Positions 1 to 7,300 of a stretch of DNA of 27,392 nucleotides are shown piece after piece. Source of the stretch: JBHIEE01 sp046760445. Lineage in GTDB: Bacteria > Acidobacteriota > Aminicenantia > JdFR-78. A program made the position numbers and the translations under genes. The stretch covers positions 1 to 27,392 of the forward strand of contig JBHIEE010000027.1 of NCBI GenBank assembly GCA_046760445.1, given 5' to 3'. The notes below the pieces were generated by a model. It worked only from the letters and a program-made list of their open reading frames with translations. It was not told the origin of the DNA and ran no database searches. The stretch's first letter is position 1, and every line of letters begins with the position of its first letter.

Positions 1-77
1 AATGACTTTAATAATATAGTACGCTGTATCCACCGCAAATAGCGGCAGGCAGGGAAGTTAAGCCAAAAAATAGGATA

Positions 78-100
78 TGAAAACCTTGATTGGGTTTTCA
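78..100. other. Stem-loop upstream of mvhG
   Basis: Seen in sequence: TGAAAACC (78-85) pairs perfectly with GGTTTTCA (93-100) across a 7-nt loop. It sits about 36 bp before the mvhG start codon. On the plus strand it is not followed by a T run. On the minus strand it is followed by a short T run (TATTTTTTGG), so it could end a minus-strand transcript, or be a 5' leader structure of the hydrogenase mRNA. I see no convincing -35/-10 pair in positions 1-136. Confidence 0.35.
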
Positions 101-136
101 AAATTGAAAAAGCTTTATTTTCTAAGGAGGTGAAAG

Positions 137-1060
137 ATGGCTGTCAGAGTAGCTGAGGAGTGGTTAGCCATCTGTGGAGGATGCGAAGTAACCATCCTTG
201 ATATTGGAGAACCACTTCTTGACATTTTACCCAAACTTGAGTTTGTCCATATGCCGGTCATAATGGATCACAAGTTATATGGACAAACAGGTGATCAACC
301 AGGTCCAGAGATTCCTGAAGCTGATGTTGGAATTATTACTGGAGGAATACGAAATGAAGAGAATAGAAGATTAGCTGAAGAGATGAGGAAAAAGTGCAAG
401 ATACTTATTGCTATGGGTTCCTGTGCCTGTTATGGTGGTGTGCCAGCCCTGGCTAATCAATTTATGCTTGATGAAATTTATGAAAAGGTTTATCGAGGTT
501 CTGTTTCCACTGATTCAGCAGATACTCCCTCTCAAGAAGTGCCACCACTTACTGATAGAGTTTATGCTTTACATGAAGTAGTAAATGTTGATCTCAAACT
601 ACCCGGTTGCCCGACAACACCAGAATTAGTTGCCGAAGCACTTACCGCACTTTTAGAGGGAAAAGAAATCAAACTTTCTGAAAAAAGTGTGTGTGATGAA
701 TGTCCAACTATAAGAGAAAAGAAAGCTGTGACCACATTGAAAAGACCCCTTGAATCAGTTGAATTTGAACCAGGGAAGTCTCTGGAGACTGTTCGTTGTT
801 TTATGGAACAAGGTTTCTTGTGCAATGGTCCTGCCACCAGAGCAGGTTGCGGTGGAGCAGCTAAAATACCTCGGTGTATAAAAGCATATATGCCTTGCCG
901 GGGGTGTTTTGGTCCTTTAACAGAGGCAGCCAATCCAATGGTTGATATGATGGGTGCTTTGTCTACAATTGGTCTTGATCCAAAACAAATACCAGATCGT
1001 GCGGCAACCTTTAACAGATTTGCTGGAGCCGGTCGTTTGAGACCTATTCCAAGGAGGTGA
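137..1060 (+). CDS. mvhG: F420-non-reducing-type [NiFe] hydrogenase small subunit (MvhG)
   Basis: This is the electron-transfer subunit of a cytoplasmic group 3c-type [NiFe] hydrogenase, carrying three Fe-S clusters from the active site toward MvhD/HdrA. The proximal-cluster ligands are visible as CGGC (C13, C16), GSCACYGG (C96 region) and PGCPTTPE (C158). Later cysteines (C186, C189, C221, C229, C238, C247, C254, C257) fit the medial and distal clusters. There is no Tat signal peptide, so the protein should be cytoplasmic. The 307-residue length fits the family. The start is supported by a strong AAGGAGGTGA site just upstream and by the conserved N-terminus, which begins only 12 residues before the first ligand cysteine. 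It is followed after 3 bp by the large subunit, whose ribosome site overlaps this stop codon, so the two are co-translated. Family assignment is firm; the physiological direction of H2 turnover cannot be read from sequence. Confidence 0.95.
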   Translation: MAVRVAEEWLAICGGCEVTILDIGEPLLDILPKLEFVHMPVIMDHKLYGQTGDQPGPEIPEADVGIITGGIRNEENRRLAEEMRKKCKILIAMGSCACYGGVPALANQFMLDEIYEKVYRGSVSTDSADTPSQEVPPLTDRVYALHEVVNVDLKLPGCPTTPELVAEALTALLEGKEIKLSEKSVCDECPTIREKKAVTTLKRPLESVEFEPGKSLETVRCFMEQGFLCNGPATRAGCGGAAKIPRCIKAYMPCRGCFGPLTEAANPMVDMMGALSTIGLDPKQIPDRAATFNRFAGAGRLRPIPRR

Positions 1061-1063
1061 ATT

Positions 1064-2506
1064 ATGGGAAAAACATTAGTTATTCAACCAGTTTCAAGGA
1101 TTGAAGGACACGCTAAGATAACAATCCAACTCGATGACACTGGAAATGTGAGTAATGCCCGGGTGAATATCGTTGAGTTAAGGGGTTTCGAGCGATTTTG
1201 TATTGGCAAACCAGTCGAAGAGATGCCCAGAATTACTACCCGTATATGTGGGGTTTGTCCTTGGTCTCATCATTTAGCTTCTGCCAAAGCAACTGATGCT
1301 GTTTTTGGTGTGGATCCTCCTTCTGCTGCAAAAAAACTGAGGGAATTGTGTAACAGTATTGCTTATATGGAAGAGCATATACTTCACTTCTATTTTTTAG
1401 CTGGAGCAGATTTCCTACTTGGGCCGGATGCTGATTATGCAGTCAGAAATGTTATTGGCATTTTAGGTGCAGCTCCTGATGTGGCCAAAAGAGTGGTAAA
1501 AGTCAGACACATGGCAGCCAAGATGTTAGAGATGATTTCTGGAAAAGCCATTCATCCTGCTGCTGCAGTTCCAGGAGGGTTTAGTCGTCCTTTATTAGAA
1601 TCAGAAAGAAAAGAGCTGAGGCAGATGGCAGATGAATGTCTCGAGTTAGCTAAATTCTCCATTTTCTTTGCCAAAGAGAACATTTTTCCTAAATATTTAG
1701 AAGTAGTTAAATCTCTGGGTGTTATAAACACAGGATTTTTAGGCACTGTAACTGAGGATGGTTCACTCAATCTTTATGATGGAAAACTGAGATTGATGTT
1801 TACTGACGGTTCTTATGAAGATTTCAAATGCGATGAGTACACCAATTATCTCAGTGAGCATATTGAACCCTGGACCTATATGAAGTTCCCCTATATGAAG
1901 AAAACAGGTGAGTTTTCTATGGATCTGGATAATCCAAAAGGGATTTTTCGGGTTAATACCCTGGCTAGACTCAATGTCTGTGATAAAATTAATACACCTT
2001 TAGCTCAAGCTGAACTTGAAGAATTCAGAGAAAAATTTGGCCGTCCTACTCAATTAACTCTTCTCTATCACTGGGCAAGGTTAATTGAGTTGTTATATAA
2101 TGCTGAAAATACTATTCGATTGCTTGATGATCCTGAGATTACCAGTACTGATATAAGAAAAAAGGTTGAACCAAGAGCTGCCAGAGGAATTGGTTGTGTA
2201 GAAGCTCCTAGAGGGACTTTGATTCATGACTATGAAACAGATGAGAATGGCCTGCTGACAAATGTCAACCTTATTGTAGCCACCCAAAACAATAATGCTG
2301 CCATTAATATGTCAGTTAAAAAAGCAGCCAAAGATTTAATTAAAGATGGTAAATATGACCAGGGACTTCTGAATCAGGTTGAGATGTCTATCAGAGCTTA
2401 TGATCCCTGCTTTTCCTGTGCTACACATAGGTTAGATGGTAAACTCGGTGTGAAGATTGACATTATTGATCCTGAAGGGAATACTTTAACTACATTTTCC
2501 AACTGA
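1064..2506 (+). CDS. mvhA: F420-non-reducing-type [NiFe] hydrogenase large subunit (MvhA)
   Basis: Catalytic subunit holding the NiFe(CN)2CO centre that splits or forms H2. The two ligand motifs are both present: RICGVCP (C62, C65) near the N-terminus and DPCFSCATH (C449, C452, H455) near the C-terminus. After H455 there is a 25-residue tail, the expected target of the maturation endopeptidase, which normally cuts after the His of this motif. The protease gene lies next downstream. The 480-residue length is normal for the MvhA/FrhA group. The start ATG follows AGGAGGTGA, which overlaps the mvhG stop. No signal or membrane segment is seen. With mvhG here and mvhD and hdrA on the opposite strand, it probably forms an Mvh-Hdr-type complex. 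Confidence 0.95.
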   Translation: MGKTLVIQPVSRIEGHAKITIQLDDTGNVSNARVNIVELRGFERFCIGKPVEEMPRITTRICGVCPWSHHLASAKATDAVFGVDPPSAAKKLRELCNSIAYMEEHILHFYFLAGADFLLGPDADYAVRNVIGILGAAPDVAKRVVKVRHMAAKMLEMISGKAIHPAAAVPGGFSRPLLESERKELRQMADECLELAKFSIFFAKENIFPKYLEVVKSLGVINTGFLGTVTEDGSLNLYDGKLRLMFTDGSYEDFKCDEYTNYLSEHIEPWTYMKFPYMKKTGEFSMDLDNPKGIFRVNTLARLNVCDKINTPLAQAELEEFREKFGRPTQLTLLYHWARLIELLYNAENTIRLLDDPEITSTDIRKKVEPRAARGIGCVEAPRGTLIHDYETDENGLLTNVNLIVATQNNNAAINMSVKKAAKDLIKDGKYDQGLLNQVEMSIRAYDPCFSCATHRLDGKLGVKIDIIDPEGNTLTTFSN

Positions 2507-2600
2507 TACTCGAGAATAAATTTAAGATTCTTGAAATTTTTGGGAGATTTTCTCTACTTTTTAATCGAAAAAACTGAAAATTTAGCTATTTCAAAACTCA

Positions 2601-2630
2601 ATATCCATCCCGAGTACTCGGGATGGATAT
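2601..2630. repeat. Perfect 30-bp palindrome before the protease gene
   Basis: Positions 2601-2630 are an uninterrupted perfect palindrome centred on TCCCGAGTACTCGGGA, extended outward by ATATCCA/TGGATAT. It lies in the 137-bp gap between mvhA and the endopeptidase, ending 13 bp before that start codon. As RNA it would form a long hairpin close to the ribosome site. Shorter versions of the same core occur at 3145, 3204, 3676 and 27288, so it belongs to a repeat family and need not be a dedicated regulator. No T run follows it. Confidence 0.85.
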
Positions 2631-2643
2631 TTGAACATTAGAG

Positions 2644-3132
2644 ATGGAACAACTCCCTATCTACTGTCGAAAAAAAATCTTAATAGTTGGGTGCGGAAAT
2701 AAACTTTTCGGTGATGACGGATTCGGACCTGAAGTAGTTGAATATCTAACTAATAACTATAGTATCCCAGAAAATGTCTGCTTATTAGATGTGGGTACTG
2801 GCATAAGAAAAATTCTGTTCACCATTTCTTTAAGTGAGGTTCGACCAGAGATTATGTTGGTAATTGATGCTGTGGACAAAGGTAGAAGACCAGGTGAAAT
2901 TTTTGATATTTCCATTGATGAAATCCCAGAAAAAAAAATCAATGATTTTTCAATTCATCAAGTACCTTCTTCTAATCTTTTAAAGGAATTACAGGATTTA
3001 TGTTCGGTTAAAGTAAGAATAATGACCTGTCAAGTTGAAGCAGTACCAGAAACAGTTCAATCTGGGTTATCTGAACCAGTTAAAAAAGCTATTCCTTTAA
3101 TGGCTCAAAGAATTGCTGAAGAATACTTCTAA
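2644..3132 (+). CDS. [NiFe] hydrogenase maturation endopeptidase (HyaD/HybD/HycI family)
   Basis: This protease removes the C-terminal tail of the hydrogenase large subunit after nickel insertion. The N-terminal block reads VGCGNKLFGDDGFGPEV (V15-V31), the family signature. The expected metal-sensing residues of the HybD type are E30, D75 (VIDAVD) and H105 (IHQVP). The 162-residue length is usual. The ribosome site is weak (only TTAGAG before the ATG), and a perfect 30-bp palindrome ends just upstream, so expression may be low or structure-dependent. The start is chosen because the conserved GCGN block begins about 15 residues in, as in the family. Its natural substrate should be MvhA immediately upstream, which has a 25-residue tail after DPCFSCATH. 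Confidence 0.93.
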   Translation: MEQLPIYCRKKILIVGCGNKLFGDDGFGPEVVEYLTNNYSIPENVCLLDVGTGIRKILFTISLSEVRPEIMLVIDAVDKGRRPGEIFDISIDEIPEKKINDFSIHQVPSSNLLKELQDLCSVKVRIMTCQVEAVPETVQSGLSEPVKKAIPLMAQRIAEEYF

Positions 3133-3144
3133 ATGAAAATTCCA

Positions 3145-3160
3145 TCCCGAGTACTCGGGA
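3145..3160. repeat. Palindrome TCCCGAGTACTCGGGA
   Basis: A perfect 16-bp palindrome, TCCCGAGTACTCGGGA, 12 bp after the endopeptidase stop codon. It has the same core as the 30-bp palindrome at 2601-2630. It could give an RNA hairpin at the end of the hydrogenase transcript, but no T run follows. Confidence 0.8.
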
Positions 3161-3240
3161 CCAAATTACAAATAAGCTCCAATGACCGAAATCCCAATGA
3201 CCGTCCCGAGCACTCGAGATGATTATTTGGTCATTGGAAT
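3161..3240. repeat. Dispersed repeat segment with nested hairpin
   Basis: The stretch AAATTACAAATAAGCTCCAA (3164-3183) closely matches AAATTGCAAATAAGTTCCAA near 27268-27287, in the same orientation, and in both places it adjoins a TCCCGA...TCGGGA palindrome. Within this copy CCAATGACC (3194-3202) is complementary to GGTCATTGG (3229-3237), enclosing an imperfect palindrome TCCCGAGCACTCGAGA (3204-3219). No coding potential is seen. Confidence 0.6.
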
Positions 3241-3260
3241 TTGCTTGCCCTGTAGCATGC

Positions 3261-3603
3261 AAAGCAGGTGGCCTCTGGGGTTAAATTGACAATACTTGTT
3301 GAGAAGGGGAGTGGCCCTGTCATGTGAGTCAATCACTTATTGCTTGTCATCCACTACAACTTCTTTTACAACTCTCCTTGTATAGAGAAGATATTGTTCC
3401 TCTTCTTCTAACAATTCAACTTCAAACCCATCATTTTTGTATTTTTGCATTTTATTTAAGGCTTCTTCTTTGGTTTTATAAACAACACCATCCCACATAA
3501 ACTTTTTGCCGTTAACTATTAAGGAGACATTAGGCATCAGGCAGTAGTTCTCCGAATAGATTTCATAGTATTGTCAAATTTAACCACAGAGGTCACTTGC
3601 TTT
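3261..3603. mobile_element. Small element with ~35-bp terminal inverted repeats (MITE-like)
   Basis: Left arm 3264-3296 and right arm 3567-3600 are reverse complements over 33-34 bp with three mismatches and one 1-bp gap, and a few more bases pair outward. The arms enclose about 270 bp holding one minus-strand 66-codon gene. The arms contain the string TTAACC(C/A)CAGAGG. I see no clear target-site duplication and no transposase. It could be a non-autonomous transposable element, a cassette-like unit, or two oppositely oriented copies of a common intergenic repeat. Confidence 0.5.
3337..3537 (-). CDS. Small hypothetical protein (66 aa) inside inverted-repeat element
   Basis: I do not recognise a named family. 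The 66-residue product is very charged. It starts with a short beta-type stretch (VSLIVNGKKFMWDGVVY), followed by a predicted amphipathic helix (KTKEEALNKMQKYKNDG), an acidic run (ELLEEEEQ), and an ending rich in valine and arginine (YTRRVVKEVVVDD). There is no signal peptide or cysteine. A GGAG lies about 12 nt before the ATG, a rather long spacing. The alternation of short strands and a helix, and lack of low-complexity codon patterns, suggest a real small folded protein. It is the only gene between two ~35-bp inverted repeats, which could mean it travels with them. It might be a DNA- or RNA-binding or stress-associated small protein; this is a guess. Confidence 0.6.
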   Translation of the reverse strand: MPNVSLIVNGKKFMWDGVVYKTKEEALNKMQKYKNDGFEVELLEEEEQYLLYTRRVVKEVVVDDKQ

Positions 3604-3895
3604 ACTAAATTCGAAATCCGAATATCGAAATCCCGTAAAGGGACGAGGTCCCCACGGGACTTTTCGTCCGAAACATCCCGAGCACTCGGGACAAATTTTC
3701 AAATGTTCCAAACAATATTGCTCGAGTTCCTAAATTACATAATTTCTTTGTTTTGGATTTTGGATTTCGGTCATTTGCTCTCGTCCTGAAGGCCTCGAGC
3801 CGAAGGGAGATTGTTTCGAATTTCCCCTCGGCCTGAGCTCGGGGCGAAGGCGGATTTCGTGCTTCGGATTTTTTATCATTTGTGTTCTCTGTGGT
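3604..3895. repeat. Repeat-rich convergent spacer with hairpins
   Basis: No credible gene. The stretch is made of short recurring words (GAAATCCGAATATCGAAATC, TTTTGGATTTTGGATTTCGG) and several hairpins. TCCCGT/ACGGGA (3631-3636/3654-3659) has an inner GGGAC/GTCCC stem; TCCCGAGCACTCGGGA lies at 3676-3691; and a GC-rich CTCGAGCCGAAGGG...CCCCTCGGCCTGAGCTCGGGG region lies around 3793-3844. TGTGTTCTCTGTGGTTT near 3880-3897 partly resembles the arm motif of the 3261-3603 element. It lies between the convergent hydrogenase and mvhD transcripts, so the hairpins may also stop transcription. Confidence 0.65.
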
Positions 3896-3902
3896 TTCAT
3901 AT

Positions 3903-4319
3903 TTATGTTTTGTACGGATTCGGTCCTAACTCCCTAAGCTGCTCTGTAAATTCTCTAACAACCTGTGCAAATCTTTGACCTTCTGATGCCGAAACCCATT
4001 CCAATCTAAATCTTTCCTCTTCTAGGCCAAAATCCTGTAACATAAGTTGTATTGCTTCAGCCCTCTTCTCTGCTTTCAGATTTCCTTCTTTATAGTGACA
4101 GTCTCCAGGGTGACAACCACAGATTAAAATACCATCCGCTCCTTTTGTTAATGCATCGATCACTAAATTTGGATGAACCATACTTGAGCACATCACTCTT
4201 ATTATTCTGATATTGGGTGGATATTGGATTCTGGATACACCTGCCAAGTCCGCCCCCGCATACGAACACCAGTTACAGCAAAAACCTATGATCAATGGTT
4301 CAAATTCCTCTTGCATCAT
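3903..4319 (-). CDS. mvhD: Methyl-viologen-reducing hydrogenase delta subunit (MvhD)
   Basis: MvhD is the small [2Fe-2S] protein that connects the Mvh hydrogenase to HdrA. The family cysteines are visible: FCCNWCSY (C14, C15, C18), a lone C44 in RVMCSSMV, and CGCHPGDCHY (C67, C69, C74). The 138-residue length matches stand-alone MvhD rather than the version fused to the end of HdrA or QmoB. The gene begins with two consecutive ATGs (4319 and 4316), and the first overlaps the hdrA stop as ATGA. TTAGGAGTGA supplies the ribosome site. It is the last gene of the qmoC-hdrA-mvhD unit. Its position on the strand opposite to mvhGA means the hydrogenase complex is made from two convergent transcripts. 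Confidence 0.93.
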   Translation of the reverse strand: MMQEEFEPLIIGFCCNWCSYAGADLAGVSRIQYPPNIRIIRVMCSSMVHPNLVIDALTKGADGILICGCHPGDCHYKEGNLKAEKRAEAIQLMLQDFGLEEERFRLEWVSASEGQRFAQVVREFTEQLRELGPNPYKT

Positions 4320-7300
4320 TTCACTCCTAAAGCAGCATTGACTTGTGCTGCAATCTGTTCCAACTTAAAGCCTCTCACAAATATTCCTTTCTTTGGACAT
4401 GTTGCTTGACAACATCCACAACCCTTACAGGCAGTTTCATTTACTTCAACCGTCTTTTTTATTGCGTCTTCTCTCATATATTCGATTAATGTTATAGCGT
4501 TAAAAGGACAGGGATCAACACAGTATGCACAACCATCGCAACTTTCATCTATGACTTGAGATATGTTTGCTTCCAACTCTATACTATCCTTTGAAAGTAT
4601 AGTAGTTGCTCTTGAGGATGCAGCTTGCGCCTGAATTATACCTTCTTCTACCCTTTTTGCAGAATGTGCTAAGCCACATAAATATACTCCATCTGTGGCA
4701 AAATCAACTGGACGCAACTTCATATGTGCTTCAAGAAAAAATCCATCATTGTTTAACGGAACTTTTAAAAATTGAGCAATTGTTTCGTTCTCACCATTAG
4801 CAATTACTCCTGCAGATAATATTACCAAATCCGCAGATATCTCAATTGGCATTCTCAAAATCTGGTCGAAAACTTCGACTTGTAACCCATTACCATTTCT
4901 TGAAACTTCTGGCTTCATATCTTCTTCATATCTTATGAACACAACACCTTTTTCTCTTGCCTTTGTATAATAGCTTTCTCTAAATCCATAAGTTTTTACA
5001 TCTCTATATAGAATATAAATATTTGTATCAGGTGAAAGTTCCTTTATTTTTAATGTATTCTTTATTGCTTCTGTGCAACACACCCTTGAACAATACGGTC
5101 TTTCATTATCCCGAGAACCTACACATTGAATCATAACAACAGTTTTCGGGGGTCGATTTTTAGCGGTTACAAACCACTCACTGCTTGCTAAGTGCTGTTC
5201 GAGTTCAAGTTGCGTTATTACTCTTTCATCCTGACCATATAAATACTCTCTTGGTTTATATTCTTTTGCGCCAGTTGCAACAATTACCGCACCATGCTCA
5301 AATTCTTTTGATTCTCCATCAGTTGTAATTTTTGTTTTGAAATTACCAATTGAGCCTTCTATGCTTTCTATTTTTGACTCTGTAAACAAATGAATTTTAT
5401 TATTCTCTTTTACTTTTTCAACAAGATTTTTTAATTCATCTTGTGGTTTTTCTCCATTGAGTAAATAGTAAATATGTTTAAGGTTACCACCGAGCTCTTT
5501 TTCTTTCTCCACTAAATATACGTCAAATCCCTGAGTTGCCAGTTCAAGTGCAGATGTCATACCAGAAAGTCCCCCACCAATAACAAGCACAGATTTTTTA
5601 ATAAATACTGACTTTTTTTCCAGAGGTTCTAATAATCTTGCTTTAGCAGCTGCCATTTTTACTAAGTCTTTTGCTTTCTTCGTTGCTTTTTTAGGTTCCT
5701 TCATATGTACCCATGAGCATTGATCTCTGATATTTGCCATTTCAAAGAGATAGGGATTAAGGCCTGCCTCCCGGATTGTGTTTCTGAATAGAGGTTCATG
5801 AGTTCTTGGGGTGCAAGAGGCAACTATTACACGATTTAAGTTATGCTCTTTTATTTTCTCTTTTATCATTTCTTGAGTATCGTTTGAACAGGTATACAAA
5901 TTATTCTCTGCATAAACAACATCAGGAAGTGTTTTTGCATATTCAACGACTTCAGGAACATTGACTACTGCTGCAATATTTGTCCCGCAATGGCATACAA
6001 ATACTCCAATTCTTGGTTCTTGGCCACTTACATCTATCTCTGGCGGATATTCCTTAGGTATAATCAAGCTGCCTTTTACATCTTTTAAAAGTGATAGAAC
6101 CTTTGATGCCGCACCTGATGCTTGCATGACTGTTTCAGGTATATCTTTGGGCTCTGTAAATGGTCCAGATACATATATTCCATCGCGCGTAGATTCAACC
6201 GGTCTGAAAGTAGATGTCTTGCAGAAATCAAATTCATTTAATTTAATTCCAAATTTCTCAGCAATTTTATTTACAGACTTTGGTGGTTGCATACCAATAC
6301 ACAAAACAGCCAAGTCATATTCACGAGAAACCTTCTTATCGCCTTCAGTTAGATATTTAATTAAAAGGTTTTTTGTTTGAGGTATTTCTTCAATAGAAGG
6401 TGGACGGCATCTTATATAATTTACTCCTAATTTTTTTGCCCTTTGATAATATTCCTCAAACCCCTTACCAAATGCACGTAAGTCCATAAAAAATACATCA
6501 CACTCTAAATCTTTACCAACGTGTTCCTTAGCTATGACTGCTTCTTTTGTGGCGTACATACAGCACACTGAAGAGCAATAATCCCTTTCAAAATCGCGCG
6601 AGCCAACACACTGTATAAAAGCAATACGTTTCGGTGTTTTTTTATCATAAGGTCTTAAGACTTTACCTGAGAATGGTCCAGAAGGAGATAAAATTCTTTC
6701 AAATTCAAGGGCAGTAATAACATTTGGATAACGACCATAACCCAATTCTTCCTTAATTTTTGCGTCAAAAATTTCACATCCTGGGGATAATATAATTGCA
6801 CCTACATCCAATTCTATTAATTCTTCTTTTGGCATCTCATGATTTATTGCCTTTGCTTCACAAAATTCCTCACATAGCAAGCATTCAGAACAGATACCAC
6901 ACTCAAGGCATCGATTCGCCTCTTCGAGAGCCATCTCTTCTGTATATCCCTGTTGGAATTCAGCAAAGCTTCTTTTTCTTTCTTCAACAGATAAGGAAGG
7001 AGTAGAATGTCGCTTGTTTTCACTTCTAATTTTTTTTCTTATCTCTTCATCCGTTAATTCTACTTTGGAGAATAATGGTTCAATCTGCTTGGGTTCCTTG
7101 CCATTTAGATAAAGATCGATTGAATTAGCTGCACGGTGACCAGCAGCAATAGCATCAACTATGAATTTAGTTCCTGTAACTACATCCCCACCAGCGAATA
7201 CACCTTGCTTTGAAGTTGCAAGTGTATCCTTATCTATTTTAATCGTTCCAAACTTTGTCAGTTCAATTCCTTCATGGGTAAAGGGTATCTCCGGTGCTTG

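Noticed and set aside
1..42. Possible 3' end of a gene running into the window (13 codons then TAG in the first frame)
   Set aside because: Too short to tell from chance; the residues do not recall any hydrogenase neighbour, and another frame stops almost at once.
1..60. CCGC-AAATA-GCGG hairpin and GGCAGGCAGG considered as the end of a tRNA or other RNA gene
   Set aside because: No cloverleaf arms, no CCA-type end and no family resemblance could be made out.
562..933. 123-codon minus-strand reading frame opposite mvhG
   Set aside because: It mirrors conserved hydrogenase cysteine regions and shows no independent signal.
3571..3789. 72-codon plus-strand reading frame in the repeat spacer
   Set aside because: It is built from the repeat words and hairpins, has no ribosome site and no protein-like composition.
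3137..3895. Recurring palindromes considered as a CRISPR array
   Set aside because: Units differ in spacing and length, are not regular direct repeats, and no cas gene is present.
5961..6380. 139-codon plus-strand reading frame opposite hdrA
   Set aside because: It is the reverse side of well-conserved HdrA sequence, with no ribosome site of its own.
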